A DNA stretch of 48,180 nt, from contig JAFMFP010000003.1 of the NCBI GenBank assembly GCA_017856055.1, forward strand, positions 1 to 48,180, given 5' to 3'. A program made the position numbers and the translations under genes. Under the pieces are notes generated by a model. That model ran no database searches. It saw only the letters and a list, made by a program, of their open reading frames with translations, and had not been told where the DNA came from. Below, one piece after another: positions 17,616-26,553 of the stretch; within the stretch, counting starts at the first letter, position 1, and every line of letters starts with the position of its first letter. This stretch comes from Fidelibacterota bacterium. Lineage in GTDB: Bacteria > Fidelibacterota > Marinisomatia > Marinisomatales > Marinisomataceae.

Positions 17616-18134
17616 ATGGCAGTCAAACCAGTTGTAACCTATGGACATAAGTCTTTAAGAACAGTAGCACAAGAAATTGTTGATTTTAAAGATATCAATA
17701 TCCTCATCAATGATTTATTTGACACAATGTATGAAAATGACGGAATAGGATTAGCTGCAAATCAAATTGGAGTAAATTTTAAAATATTTGTTGTAGATAT
17801 TTCTCATACAGATGAGGCTGATAGTCCATTAGTATTTATCAATGGAAAAATCAAGCAATGTATTGGCGAGGAAACTGATACGGAAGGCTGTTTATCTTTA
17901 CCAGATATTAGAATTAGAGTTAAAAGATGTTCTGAAATCCTATTTTCATACTTTGATGAAAATTTAGTTCATCATGAAAAAACTTTTTCCGGACTATTAT
18001 CGACTGTTATTCAACATGAAAATGACCATCTTGAAGCAAAGTTGATTACAGATTATGCTTCTCCATCTGAATTGATTAAATATGAAAAGAAACTAAATGA
18101 ATTGCTAGAAAGTAATGCCAAAAGACGTTCCTAA
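17616..18134 (+). CDS. def: Peptide deformylase
   Basis: A 172-residue metalloenzyme that removes the formyl group from nascent N-terminal Met. Motif 1 is G-I-G-L-A-A-N-Q (45-50), motif 2 E-G-C-L-S (C92 binds metal) and motif 3 Q-H-E-N-D-H (H134, H138 bind metal; E135 is catalytic). Motif 3 is usually followed by L-x-G; here it reads L-E-A, so the conserved Gly is missing, a mild variant. It overlaps fmt by 20 nt, and the pairing of deformylase with the formyltransferase is functionally direct. Confidence 0.94.
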   Translation: MAVKPVVTYGHKSLRTVAQEIVDFKDINILINDLFDTMYENDGIGLAANQIGVNFKIFVVDISHTDEADSPLVFINGKIKQCIGEETDTEGCLSLPDIRIRVKRCSEILFSYFDENLVHHEKTFSGLLSTVIQHENDHLEAKLITDYASPSELIKYEKKLNELLESNAKRRS

Positions 18135-19056
18135 AATTATTTTTTTTGGCAACACACATTTTTCATGTTTTGTGTTAAAAAAATTAAGTCAATTTTTTAA
18201 CATTCTTGCAGTAGTAACAAATGAGCCAAAACCAATGGGTCGAGGTCGTATCAATTCAATAACTCCTGTACATGATTTCTCAAAAAAGAATAATATTACG
18301 TTGTTCAATATCGATGATTTAAATGATAAGTTATTTTTGAATGAATTAGAAAATTTAAACGCCGATCTTTATATTGTCGTTGCGTATAGAATTCTACCAG
18401 ATTCAATTTTAAAACTTCCCATAATTGGTTCGATTAATTTACACACATCGCTTTTACCAAAATATAGAGGTGCCGCACCTATCCAAAGGGCTTTATTAAA
18501 CGGAGATAAAGAAACAGGAGTATCTACATTTTTAATTGACAAAAAAGTAGATACTGGAAAAATTATTTTACAAAAAACAATTCAAATTGATGATTCAGAT
18601 AACTTTGAAGATCTTGAATTAAAAATGATGAATGAAGGTAGTACTATACTTCAAAATTCAATCGATCTAATTTATAATAATAAAGCACAATTGATTACCC
18701 AGGATGATACTCTGGCAACAAAAGCTCCAAAAATTAAGAAAGAAGAAATTCAAATAAATTGGAATGAATCTGTTAACGTAATCCAAAATAAAATTCGAGC
18801 TTTCAGTCCATCTCCAGGCGCATATACATTTTTAAAGAGGAAAAGAATCAAGATATTTTCATCTAGCTTTAGACTATTAAATCATAATTACCCAATTTCT
18901 TCTGTGATTTCAGTAGAAGATAAGTTAATTCACGTAGCTTGCAAAGATGGAATACTAATGATTAATAGCCTACAATTAGAGGGAAAGAAGATAATGTCCT
19001 CAGAAGAATTTTTAAGAGGGTACAATATCTTAGGTGAAAGTTTTTCCGATGAGTAA
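18115..19056 (+). CDS. fmt: Methionyl-tRNA formyltransferase
   Basis: A 313-residue enzyme that formylates initiator Met-tRNA using 10-formyl-THF. The catalytic region contains N-L-H-T-S-L-L-P-K-Y-R-G-A-A-P-I-Q-R, with the Asn-His pair of the family, and the D-T-G-K-I motif lies downstream. A C-terminal beta-barrel tRNA-binding domain follows from about residue 205 (N-K-I-R-A-F-S-P-S-P-G-A-Y). The start lies inside def (20-nt overlap) and the end overlaps the PASTA gene by 8 nt (ATGAGTAA). Confidence 0.94.
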   Translation: MPKDVPKIIFFGNTHFSCFVLKKLSQFFNILAVVTNEPKPMGRGRINSITPVHDFSKKNNITLFNIDDLNDKLFLNELENLNADLYIVVAYRILPDSILKLPIIGSINLHTSLLPKYRGAAPIQRALLNGDKETGVSTFLIDKKVDTGKIILQKTIQIDDSDNFEDLELKMMNEGSTILQNSIDLIYNNKAQLITQDDTLATKAPKIKKEEIQINWNESVNVIQNKIRAFSPSPGAYTFLKRKRIKIFSSSFRLLNHNYPISSVISVEDKLIHVACKDGILMINSLQLEGKKIMSSEEFLRGYNILGESFSDE

Positions 19057-19765
19057 GATTTATTATTTATTTGGGCTTATTTTAAGTGGTATTATAGCAG
19101 TATTTCTTTTCAATTATGTGATACTTCCAATTTATATTAATCAAAAAAATATTATTACAATTCCAAGTTATGAAGGTTTAACCATCGATGAATCTCAATC
19201 TCTAGCTGAACAAAATAAAATTCAAATTACGGTAGTTGATACGGTTTATTCTAATGATTTATCACCAAATCTAATTCTTGAACAATTTCCTAAAGCAGGT
19301 AAAAAAGTTAAAAAAGGAAGAATTGTTAAAGTAAAAATTACGCAATGGAATGAGAAAATTTCTATTCCTGATTTAGTAGGAAAGACTTTAAGATCAGCTC
19401 AGATTGAACTAGATCAATTAGGAGTTGAAGTGGATTCAGTTTATTACGCATTTAATGCTAATTTTGATAAGGGACTAGTATCCTGGCAATATCCTACTCC
19501 AAAAGATAGTCTGAGAAAGGGTTTTGGTATAAGATTAGAAGTTAGTCAAGGATCAAATCCAATTGATCTTGTACCTGTTCCTGACCTTCAAGGATTATTT
19601 TTGAGTGAAGCAGTGGAAAAAATCAGTGAAAGTAACTTAATAACTGGAAAAATTAAATTTATTAAAAATGAAAGATTTCTTCCCAAAACTGTTTTTAACC
19701 AAAATCCACCCTCGAACACAAAAGTAGAAAGAGGAACCAAAATCGATTTAATAATTAATGAATAA
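19049..19765 (+). CDS. Membrane-anchored PASTA-repeat protein
   Basis: A 238-residue protein: one N-terminal membrane anchor (residues ~5-25) and three PASTA domains, beginning I-T-I-P-S-Y-E-G, I-S-I-P-D-L-V-G-K and V-P-V-P-D-L-Q-G. The first two carry the P-x-x-G-x-x-V/L-x-x-G pattern (FPKAGKKVKKG, YPTPKDSLRKG), the third N-P-P-S-N-T-K-V-E-R-G. PASTA domains bind peptidoglycan fragments or beta-lactams in Ser/Thr kinases and PBPs; here no kinase or transpeptidase domain is attached. I chose ATG 19049, giving an 8-nt overlap with fmt, over the GTG at 19034. A cell-wall sensing or anchoring role is inferred. Confidence 0.85.
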   Translation: MSKIYYLFGLILSGIIAVFLFNYVILPIYINQKNIITIPSYEGLTIDESQSLAEQNKIQITVVDTVYSNDLSPNLILEQFPKAGKKVKKGRIVKVKITQWNEKISIPDLVGKTLRSAQIELDQLGVEVDSVYYAFNANFDKGLVSWQYPTPKDSLRKGFGIRLEVSQGSNPIDLVPVPDLQGLFLSEAVEKISESNLITGKIKFIKNERFLPKTVFNQNPPSNTKVERGTKIDLIINE

Positions 19766-20732
19766 ACACCTAATAACAATTCTTTCAATAATTTTAATTC
19801 AATGTAATAGTGGAAAATCTACTAATATCATTCAAGATTCGAATAATTTTTCAGCTTCAATAGCCATTGATTATCATGATTGGACAAAACAAGATTCATT
19901 ATTATTTCAGGTAGAATATATTTCAAACTTTCTCACAGATTTGAATCTTGAAGTTGTTTCAAATAATAAATCTCAAAACTTTACTATAACCCCATCCGAA
20001 AGTCTAATAATTTTTGAAGAAAGGTTTTTATTCCCAATTGGGGAATCAATTTCATTTAATATTTATGACAAGAGAAATGTCATTTACAGTCAAGAATTGT
20101 TTTTTGAAATTCCCGATTTTAAAATTTTGCTAGTGGATGAAAATCCTTTGAAAGTTGATGACAGGCTCTATAAAACTCTAAAGAAAAATTTAATCTTTGA
20201 AAATTTAGATAAAATTTTTATTGATGACTTGATTAAAACTCCCTTATCAAGCTATGACTTAATTTTATTTTCAAATATCAGTTTCTTAACTGCTAATGAA
20301 ATTGAAAAACTCCAGCAATTTCTGTTAAATGGCAAAAAGGTGTTTTTTATTTTAAATGAAAGAATTATTAAAAATAAAGATTGGGAATTTCATTTTAGTT
20401 TTCCAAAGATTTCATCAGTTCGCGGATCGTCAGTAAATCAATTTTTTATTGCTGATATCGACACTGAATTTTTTTCCCACGCTCTTGATGTTAATAGTCT
20501 TAAAGATTTAAAAGTTTTCAGATATTTTGAATTAACTCCTAATCAAAGCTTTAGTTATTTAATTAATCTAAAAAACCAAAATCCGCTTCTTTTTTCCAAA
20601 AACGTTCTTACTGGAGAAGTTTATTATTTTAATTCATCAATTGAATCTAATTGGACAAATAGCGTTTCATATGAAATGATTTTAGATACTCTAGTTGAAA
20701 TTGCATTGCAAGAAAAAAGTTTGAATGAATAG
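19758..20732 (+). CDS. Putative lipoprotein of unknown function
   Basis: A 324-residue protein with a short N-terminal hydrophobic segment followed by L-I-Q-C-N-S-G; C16 could be acylated, although Gln at -1 is atypical for a lipobox. Residues ~25-110 look like a beta-sandwich. From ~115 there is an alpha/beta part with I-L-L-V-D-E-N-P, D-L-I-L-F-S-N and N-G-K-K-V-F-F-I-L-N-E, reminiscent of the glutamine-amidotransferase-like fold found at the end of BatA-type aerotolerance proteins. No active-site Cys is apparent in that part. It is wedged between the PASTA gene and hflX by 8-nt overlaps on both sides. The function is not recognised. Confidence 0.55.
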   Translation: MNKHLITILSIILIQCNSGKSTNIIQDSNNFSASIAIDYHDWTKQDSLLFQVEYISNFLTDLNLEVVSNNKSQNFTITPSESLIIFEERFLFPIGESISFNIYDKRNVIYSQELFFEIPDFKILLVDENPLKVDDRLYKTLKKNLIFENLDKIFIDDLIKTPLSSYDLILFSNISFLTANEIEKLQQFLLNGKKVFFILNERIIKNKDWEFHFSFPKISSVRGSSVNQFFIADIDTEFFSHALDVNSLKDLKVFRYFELTPNQSFSYLINLKNQNPLLFSKNVLTGEVYYFNSSIESNWTNSVSYEMILDTLVEIALQEKSLNE

Positions 20733-21834
20733 CTCAAACGAAAAAGCACTCGTAGTTGCACCTCGAACATATAAAAACGACAAGAACTATAATCATAGTT
20801 CAGATGAAATAAAAGAACTTCTGAATACACTTGGAATAAAGGTAAGTGGCTTGATTACTCAAAATATTAGCGTCATAAACCCAGCATATTTTGTTGGAAA
20901 GGGAAAGGCAAATCAAATTTCTGCGCAAGCTTCTGAACTAAAAGTTGACTACGTTGTTTTTGATGAAGATTTAAGTCCAGTTCAAATTAGGAATTTTCAA
21001 AAAATGAATAAAGATGTACGGTTTATTGATAGAACTGGAATTATTCTAGAAATTTTTTATAATAATGCTAAATCAAAAGAATCAAGAACTCAAGTTGAGC
21101 TTGCAAGATTAGAATATCAACTACCGAGATTAACGCGATTGTGGACACACCTAGAAAGACAGATGGGTGGGTTTGGTACAAGAGCTGGAGCTGGAGAAAC
21201 TCAAATTGAAGTTGATAGAAGAATAATAAGAAAAAAGATCAGTTTTCTTAAAAAAAGATTATCTGATATAAATAAAAATCGAATTGTTCAGAGTAAAAAT
21301 AGACAGAATTTTTTCCGCGTATCGTTTGTTGGATATACTAATGTCGGTAAATCATCATTAATGAAAGCAATGACAGGCAGCGATGTCTATATCAAAAATG
21401 AGCTATTTGCAACTTTAGATACTACAGTGAGAAAATTATATATTGGTGATCAAAATTATGTTTTATTAAGCGATACAGTTGGTTTTATCAGAAACTTACC
21501 TGACAATTTAATTGCCTCATTTAGATCAACTCTTCAAGAAGTAGTTGATTCTAATCTATTACTGGTAGTATTAGATGCTAATTCACAAGACCTATATAAT
21601 GAAATTGAAACTATTAAAGAGGTATTAAATGAAATAGGAGCCAAAGAAATTGATGTTCAATATATTTTTAATAAAATTGATTTAGTGGATCAAGAAAAAA
21701 TTATCTATCTAAAAAATCTAATTCCTGAAGCAATTTTGGTGTCCGCAGAAAGATCTCTTCAAATTTCAAAAATAAATGAATCTATAAAGAATAAATTTGA
21801 ATCTTGGATTAAGATTTTTCAGAAGAGTCAATAA
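20725..21834 (+). CDS. hflX: Ribosome-associated GTPase HflX
   Basis: A 369-residue GTPase that splits stalled or stressed 70S ribosomes. The N-terminal HflX domain includes F-V-G-K-G-K-A-N-Q and V-F-D-E-D-L-S-P-V-Q-I-R-N; the linker has G-F-G-T-R-A-G-A-G-E-T-Q-I-E. The G domain has G1 G-Y-T-N-V-G-K-S-S, the switch F-A-T-L-D-T-T, G3 S-D-T-V-G-F-I and G4 N-K-I-D. The start is in an 8-nt overlap ATGAATAG. The 3' end runs 26 nt into the convergent symporter gene. Confidence 0.95.
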   Translation: MNSSNEKALVVAPRTYKNDKNYNHSSDEIKELLNTLGIKVSGLITQNISVINPAYFVGKGKANQISAQASELKVDYVVFDEDLSPVQIRNFQKMNKDVRFIDRTGIILEIFYNNAKSKESRTQVELARLEYQLPRLTRLWTHLERQMGGFGTRAGAGETQIEVDRRIIRKKISFLKKRLSDINKNRIVQSKNRQNFFRVSFVGYTNVGKSSLMKAMTGSDVYIKNELFATLDTTVRKLYIGDQNYVLLSDTVGFIRNLPDNLIASFRSTLQEVVDSNLLLVVLDANSQDLYNEIETIKEVLNEIGAKEIDVQYIFNKIDLVDQEKIIYLKNLIPEAILVSAERSLQISKINESIKNKFESWIKIFQKSQ

Positions 21835-23074
21835 TTGTAGCAATAGCTGCATCGCCAGTGACATTTGCCGAAGTTCTAATCATATCGAGAATTCGATCAA
21901 CTCCTAAAATTAATGCAATTCCTTCACTTGGTACATTAATTGCTTCAAGGATAATAATAAGCATTACTACCCCTGCTCCTGGAACCCCAGCTGTACCGAT
22001 TGAAGCTAAAACTGCAGTAGCAACAATGGTAAATTGATTAGAAATGGTTAAATCAATTCCGAGAGCTTGTGCGATAAAAACCGCAGCAACTCCTTGGTAA
22101 AGAGCAGTTCCATCCATGTTGATGGTTGCTCCTAAAGGTAGAACAAAAGATGAAATTTCTTCATTAACCCCTAAATCTTTCTCACATCTTTTCATTGTTA
22201 CAGGAAGCGTAGCTCCACTTGAACTGGTTGAAAAAGCAACTAATTGAACAGGGATCATCTTTGAGAAAAAATCTTTTAGTTTAATATTGCTGAAAAATTT
22301 TAATAATGTGGTATAGGTAATCATCACATGAGATAAAAGTCCAAGTATTACTACACTCATATAAATCAATAAAGCTTGGAGAATTCCGGTAATATAGCCT
22401 AAATCTCCAGAAATCGTTGAAAAAGTTTTTACTATCAATGCAAAAACACCGAATGGTGCAAAGTTCATAATTAATTCAACTAATCGAATGATTGTTTGAT
22501 TTATGCCCTCGAGAAAGCTTAGTACTGGTTGAGAAAACTTCTTATCTATTCCTATAATAGCTAATCCAAATATTATTGAAAAGAAGACAACTTGTAACAT
22601 ATTACTATTGTTGGACATTGCATTCAAAGCATTAGAAGGAACCATGTCCACTAATGGCTGAAGAGGACCTCGACTTTCTTTTAAAGTATTTGCCTGTTGT
22701 TTTTTATCAAAGGCTTGAGAAGTAGAATCTTCACTTAAAAATTCTTGATAAGAATCAGGGACATAATTCCCAGGCTCAATAATATTTACAAGCAACAATC
22801 CTATAGTCACAGCGATAGCTGTAGTGATTAAATATAAAGAAATCGTTTTGAGTCCAATTCTAGATAATTTAGATGTATCTGAAAGAGAAGCGACACCAGT
22901 AATTAAAGATGAAACAACCAATGGGACAGCAATTAATTTTAATAAATTGAGAAAGATAGTGCCAAAAGGGGCAATATAGTTTGTTGAAAAAGTTCCAAGG
23001 TTGTTTATTGAACTGAAAAAGCCAAAAATGACTCCTGCAACAAGGCCAATTATAATTTTCCAATGTAACTGCAT
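21809..23074 (-). CDS. Dicarboxylate/amino acid:cation symporter (DAACS, GltP-like)
   Basis: A 421-residue protein of the glutamate/aspartate/C4-dicarboxylate symporter family with two re-entrant loops. The serine-rich hairpin 1 reads S-S-S-G-A-T-L-P, the TM7 motif N-M-D-G-T-A-L-Y, and hairpin 2 contains G-V-P-G-A-G. The TM8 region has the conserved D-R-I-L-D-M-I-R-T-S-A-N-V-T-G-D. It uses Na+ or H+ to import glutamate, aspartate or dicarboxylates; the residues do not let me choose. An extended loop after helix 3 (residues ~110-140) is rich in Gln, Ser and Lys. It is divergent from the SSS gene at 23115 (40 nt apart), and the two may share regulation. Confidence 0.92.
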   Translation of the reverse strand: MQLHWKIIIGLVAGVIFGFFSSINNLGTFSTNYIAPFGTIFLNLLKLIAVPLVVSSLITGVASLSDTSKLSRIGLKTISLYLITTAIAVTIGLLLVNIIEPGNYVPDSYQEFLSEDSTSQAFDKKQQANTLKESRGPLQPLVDMVPSNALNAMSNNSNMLQVVFFSIIFGLAIIGIDKKFSQPVLSFLEGINQTIIRLVELIMNFAPFGVFALIVKTFSTISGDLGYITGILQALLIYMSVVILGLLSHVMITYTTLLKFFSNIKLKDFFSKMIPVQLVAFSTSSSGATLPVTMKRCEKDLGVNEEISSFVLPLGATINMDGTALYQGVAAVFIAQALGIDLTISNQFTIVATAVLASIGTAGVPGAGVVMLIIILEAINVPSEGIALILGVDRILDMIRTSANVTGDAAIATIIDSSEKS

Positions 23075-23114
23075 TTGTAGGGAATAATATATGTATTATG
23101 CTTAACTTATTTCA

Positions 23115-24515
23115 ATGATTTATTATGCAATTATATCACTTTATCTCTTAGCACTTCTTTGGATAGGGTATCAAAAGTCTGATTCAGTAAAAACTCAAGA
23201 AGACTTTTCAGTGGCAGGTCGTTCGTTATCACCTTGGATTTTAGTAGGTACTATGGCAGCGACTTGGATGGGAACTGGATCAATTCTGGGAAATGCTGGA
23301 AAGACTTTTGAGGTTGGAGCTGCAGGGTTTTTACTGCCCATTGGAGGAATGTTAGGAATTTTGGTTTTAATAAACGTTTCAGGCAAAGCAAGAGCTTCAA
23401 AAAAACTTACTGTTCCTCAAATAATTGGTGACAGATTTGGCGATGTAGCAATGATTCTATCTGTTATTGCTTTATTAGCAGCTTATCTAGTAATTGTGAG
23501 TTATCAGTTTAATGCTGGTGGAGCAGTTTTGTATACAATTTTTAATGATAATCTAGGGTCAAGTATCTCTTTAGATCAATCAACTATAATCGCTGCTATT
23601 TTTATAATTGCGTATACCATTTTAGCAGGATTATTAAGTGTTGCTTATACGGATGTAGCTAATGGAATATTAATGATAACTTGTTTTGTTATTGCATTCC
23701 CAATTTTGTTATTTCAGGCTGGAGGATTCGAGGGAATGAATGAGTCTTTCTTAGCAAAAGGTCTTCCAAATCAAATGTCACCTTTCAAAGTTTTTACTTT
23801 CAGGGAGATTCTAAATTTTTGTCTTCCTTCATTTCTTTTAATTTTAGGTGATGCCAATATGTATCAACGTTTTTTTGCTAGCGAATCAGTGAAATCTGCT
23901 AGAAAAGCCACTTTTATTTTATTTTTTGCAGTCGTTATTTTAGAATCATTAATAGTGGCCAATGCTTGGGTAAGCTCTAGTATGATTGTTGATATTGAAA
24001 AGCAGTCTCATGTATTAATTTATGCTGCGTATAATTTTTTACCTCCGCTGTTAGGCGCAATTATGCTTGCAACATTAATTGGTGTAATAGTTTCAACCGC
24101 AGACTCTTTTCTTTTAGTTCCAACGACTGTTATCATTAATGATTTATATATGAAATATTCCAAGAATCAATTTTCTGAAAAAAGCATAATCTTGATTAGT
24201 AGATCCATGGTTTTGCTACTAGGTATCTTTGCATATTTTGTATCAAGAATGTTTGCAGCAGATACTACTATTTTTGAAAAATCTTTATATGCTTTTACAA
24301 TTTATGGAACTTCAATCACCCCTTCATTATTAGCTTCATTTTTCTGGGAAAAAGCATCAAGATTAGGGGCAATTTTTTCAATTCTATCTGGAATTGTATC
24401 AACAATTTATTTTGGAAATTTAAGCGGGCTTGATGCAGCAGTCGTACCATCTTTATCAATTTCAGCTTCGGTATTAGTGCTTTTTAGTTTGATAGAAAAT
24501 CAGATTAAAAAGTAG
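23115..24515 (+). CDS. Sodium:solute symporter (SSS family)
   Basis: A 466-residue symporter with about 12 helices. The first region has V-A-G-R-S-L-S-P-W and A-A-T-W-M-G-T-G-S-I; the Na2-site helix has V-I-V-S-T-A-D-S-F-L-L-V-P. It is closer to the SSS branch carrying solutes such as pantothenate or undefined organic acids than to PutP, but the substrate cannot be read from sequence. It lies divergent to a DAACS gene and convergent with a GNAT gene, overlapping the latter by 11 nt. This is the second SSS gene in the window. Confidence 0.87.
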   Translation: MIYYAIISLYLLALLWIGYQKSDSVKTQEDFSVAGRSLSPWILVGTMAATWMGTGSILGNAGKTFEVGAAGFLLPIGGMLGILVLINVSGKARASKKLTVPQIIGDRFGDVAMILSVIALLAAYLVIVSYQFNAGGAVLYTIFNDNLGSSISLDQSTIIAAIFIIAYTILAGLLSVAYTDVANGILMITCFVIAFPILLFQAGGFEGMNESFLAKGLPNQMSPFKVFTFREILNFCLPSFLLILGDANMYQRFFASESVKSARKATFILFFAVVILESLIVANAWVSSSMIVDIEKQSHVLIYAAYNFLPPLLGAIMLATLIGVIVSTADSFLLVPTTVIINDLYMKYSKNQFSEKSIILISRSMVLLLGIFAYFVSRMFAADTTIFEKSLYAFTIYGTSITPSLLASFFWEKASRLGAIFSILSGIVSTIYFGNLSGLDAAVVPSLSISASVLVLFSLIENQIKK

Positions 24516-25107
24516 TTTCAATAGGGGGATTATTTACAAGATATAGTTCTGGGTTTGTTTCTAAGGACCTTCTATAGTAATCAAATTTTTTACCAGTTCC
24601 TTTCCAATTTTCTTCTTGATAAATAATCTTAATTGAAGAATCTTTATTATTCACAACTCCAGACTTAATATGACCGGATATGAATTGAAAATTCCTCCTA
24701 TTTTTTGCCCAGCTGAGATAGACTCTTTTGAGCATTTTAGCATATCCATTTGATTTATATTTTTCCATAATAACAAATGCATACGTATATAAAGTAGTTC
24801 CCTTTCCATAAAATTCATCTCTGAAAACCCATTGTTGATTTTCAAGACTCTCCAAAGGAATTCCAATAATAAATCCAATAATTTCTCCTTGATATCTAGC
24901 AACAAATGGTAAAGATTTTTCGGTGTTGAAATATTTTCGAATTGTATCTTTAGTCAAGATTGCCTCTCTTCCAAATTCTTTAGCTAGATGTAGAGAAATT
25001 TCAATCAGTTTGGGAAAATCATTTTTTCCAATCGATTCAATTTTTTCAATTTTAAAGACATTGGTTTCAGCGATAACTTTTGTAATTGATTCATTTAAAT
25101 AATCCAT
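24505..25107 (-). CDS. GNAT-like acetyltransferase
   Basis: A 200-residue protein with GNAT features: an N-terminal strand-helix part, the central V-A-R-Y-Q-G-E-I-I-G-F-I-I-G strands, then Y-A-F-V-I-M-E-K-Y-K-S-N-G-Y-A-K-M-L, which corresponds to motif A with a degenerate R/Q-x-x-G-x-G/A loop (K-S-N-G-Y-A). The end has N-W-K-G-T-G-K-K-F-D-Y-Y-R-R. The substrate is unknown. The ATG lies 74 nt from the divergent pyrF start. Its stop overlaps the SSS gene by 11 nt on the other strand. Confidence 0.7.
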   Translation of the reverse strand: MDYLNESITKVIAETNVFKIEKIESIGKNDFPKLIEISLHLAKEFGREAILTKDTIRKYFNTEKSLPFVARYQGEIIGFIIGIPLESLENQQWVFRDEFYGKGTTLYTYAFVIMEKYKSNGYAKMLKRVYLSWAKNRRNFQFISGHIKSGVVNNKDSSIKIIYQEENWKGTGKKFDYYRRSLETNPELYLVNNPPIETTF

Positions 25108-25181
25108 AGTGAGATTTTAAAAAAATAAATTTTTCTGATGAAGATATTTGTTTGGTGAACGTAAATAATTAACTTCACACA
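25108..25181. other. Divergent intergenic region between the GNAT gene and pyrF
   Basis: This 74-nt A+T-rich gap is the longest divergent spacer in the window and must hold promoters for the GNAT gene (-) and the pyr genes (+), unless those start inside the coding regions. I can see no convincing -35/-10 pair, no Bacteroidota TAnnTTTG box at a sensible distance and no attenuator hairpin. There is also no clear ribosome site before pyrF. Confidence 0.4.
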
Positions 25182-25943
25182 ATGAATTCATATAAAGAAA
25201 AACTTTCTCATTTCATCAAAAAAAATAATTCAAATCTTTGTATTGGTATTGATATAGATAAACAATTCCTTCCTAAAAATTCTTCATTAAAAAATTTGAT
25301 TGAATATTCATTTTCCGTTGTAGATCAGACTCGAGAATTTTGCGTTGCCTATAAACCGAACTTGGCTTTTTTTGAAGAATGGGGTTCAGAAGGTTTTATT
25401 TGGTTGGAAAATTTGCTTAAGCATATTGGAGATCAACATATCATAATATGTGATGCTAAAAGAGGAGATATTGGCAATACTGCAAAGCATTATGCTAATG
25501 CATATTTTGAAACGTTTGGTTTTGACGCTATAACATTAAATCCTTATTTAGGAAGTGATTCTTTACTTCCGTTTTTACAATTTCCAAATAAAGGAATTTA
25601 TGTCCTATGTCAAACTTCTAATAAAAGTGCCCCTCAACTTCAACAGAATACTTCCAGTAAAGTGATTGAAATTTGTGAAGAACTAGACAATAATAACATT
25701 GGTCTTGTTGTTGGAGCAACTAATTCTGAAGGAATGAAAAGTATTCGAACTAAAACTAAACTTCCATTTTTAATACCTGGAATAGGGGCTCAAGGAGGAA
25801 ATTTGCAAGAAATAATTTCAATTAATAAAGAATTTAAATTTGAAACAATCATTAATGTTTCTCGAGCAATTATTTTCTCTGAATCGATCAGCTCAACAGC
25901 AGAACAATATAATAATATGATCAATGAATTTTATGAAAATTGA
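25182..25943 (+). CDS. pyrF: Orotidine 5'-phosphate decarboxylase (type 2)
   Basis: A 253-residue enzyme for the last step of de novo UMP synthesis. The long type-2 form is shown by C-I-G-I-D-I-D, A-Y-K-P-N-L-A-F-F-E and the catalytic D-A-K-R-G-D-I-G-N-T, where the Lys-Asp pair drives decarboxylation. N-P-Y-L-G-S-D-S and P-G-I-G-A-Q-G-G also match. It is followed, with overlap, by pyrE, which makes its substrate; in several lineages these two are fused or adjacent. No other pyr gene is present here. Confidence 0.95.
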   Translation: MNSYKEKLSHFIKKNNSNLCIGIDIDKQFLPKNSSLKNLIEYSFSVVDQTREFCVAYKPNLAFFEEWGSEGFIWLENLLKHIGDQHIIICDAKRGDIGNTAKHYANAYFETFGFDAITLNPYLGSDSLLPFLQFPNKGIYVLCQTSNKSAPQLQQNTSSKVIEICEELDNNNIGLVVGATNSEGMKSIRTKTKLPFLIPGIGAQGGNLQEIISINKEFKFETIINVSRAIIFSESISSTAEQYNNMINEFYEN

Positions 25944-26502
25944 TTTCGAAAAAATATTTATTGAAACTGAGGCATTAATGCGCGGACACTTTATTCTTTC
26001 TTCAGGGAAACATAGCGATACATATTTTCAATGCGCAAAAGTTTTACAATATCCAAAATATCTTAATCTTTTTGCCCAGGAACTTTATAAAAAATTTGAA
26101 AACTTGAATTTTGACAAAGTTATCTCTCCAGCTATTGGTGGTATTGTTTTAGGTACAGAAGTAGGAAGAAGGTTTGATAAAAGAACAATTTTCTGCGAAC
26201 GTGAGTCTGGGAAAATGAGTCTTCGAAGAGGTTTTTCAATTGAAAGGGGAGAAAAAATTTTGATAATTGAAGATGTGCTAAGTACTGGAGGGTCTATTCA
26301 GGAAGTAATAAAGTTGATAAATTCTATAGGAGGTGAGGTCGTTGGAATAGGAGTTATCGTCGATAGATCTTTAATGCCAATCCATCTTCATGAGAACTTT
26401 CAATCGCTTTGCAAACTGAAAGCGCAAATTTTTGAAAAAGAGAATATTCCCAACTCTTTGAGAAACATTGCCCCAATTAAGCCTGGAACTAATAAAAAAT
26501 AA
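25924..26502 (+). CDS. pyrE: Orotate phosphoribosyltransferase
   Basis: A 192-residue type I phosphoribosyltransferase that joins orotate with PRPP. The PRPP motif is I-L-I-I-E-D-V-L-S-T-G-G-S, and the substrate hood has H-F-I-L-S-S-G-K-H-S-D-T-Y-F. The loop R-E-S-G-K-M-S-L-R-R-G-F is typical. Two starts are possible: ATG 25924 (20-nt overlap with pyrF) or ATG 25933 (11-nt overlap, protein starting M-K-I-D); the second fits the overlap lengths of this genome at least as well. A 51-nt gap follows without a clear terminator. Confidence 0.93.
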   Translation: MNFMKIDFEKIFIETEALMRGHFILSSGKHSDTYFQCAKVLQYPKYLNLFAQELYKKFENLNFDKVISPAIGGIVLGTEVGRRFDKRTIFCERESGKMSLRRGFSIERGEKILIIEDVLSTGGSIQEVIKLINSIGGEVVGIGVIVDRSLMPIHLHENFQSLCKLKAQIFEKENIPNSLRNIAPIKPGTNKK

Positions 26503-26553
26503 AAAAATGGGAACTCTTTTTTAAAAAATAGTTTAAAATTAAAGCGGTATTTT

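Noticed and set aside
25140-25181. Bacteroidota-type promoter box (ATATTTG) before pyrF
   Set aside because: A TTTG occurs but without the matching TAnnTTTG/-33 pair at correct spacing, so a promoter call would be guesswork.
26503-26553. Possible terminator after pyrE (T-run and A-run)
   Set aside because: The T6A6 tract gives no G+C-containing stem, so it is not a credible intrinsic terminator; low-complexity A+T sequence is common throughout.
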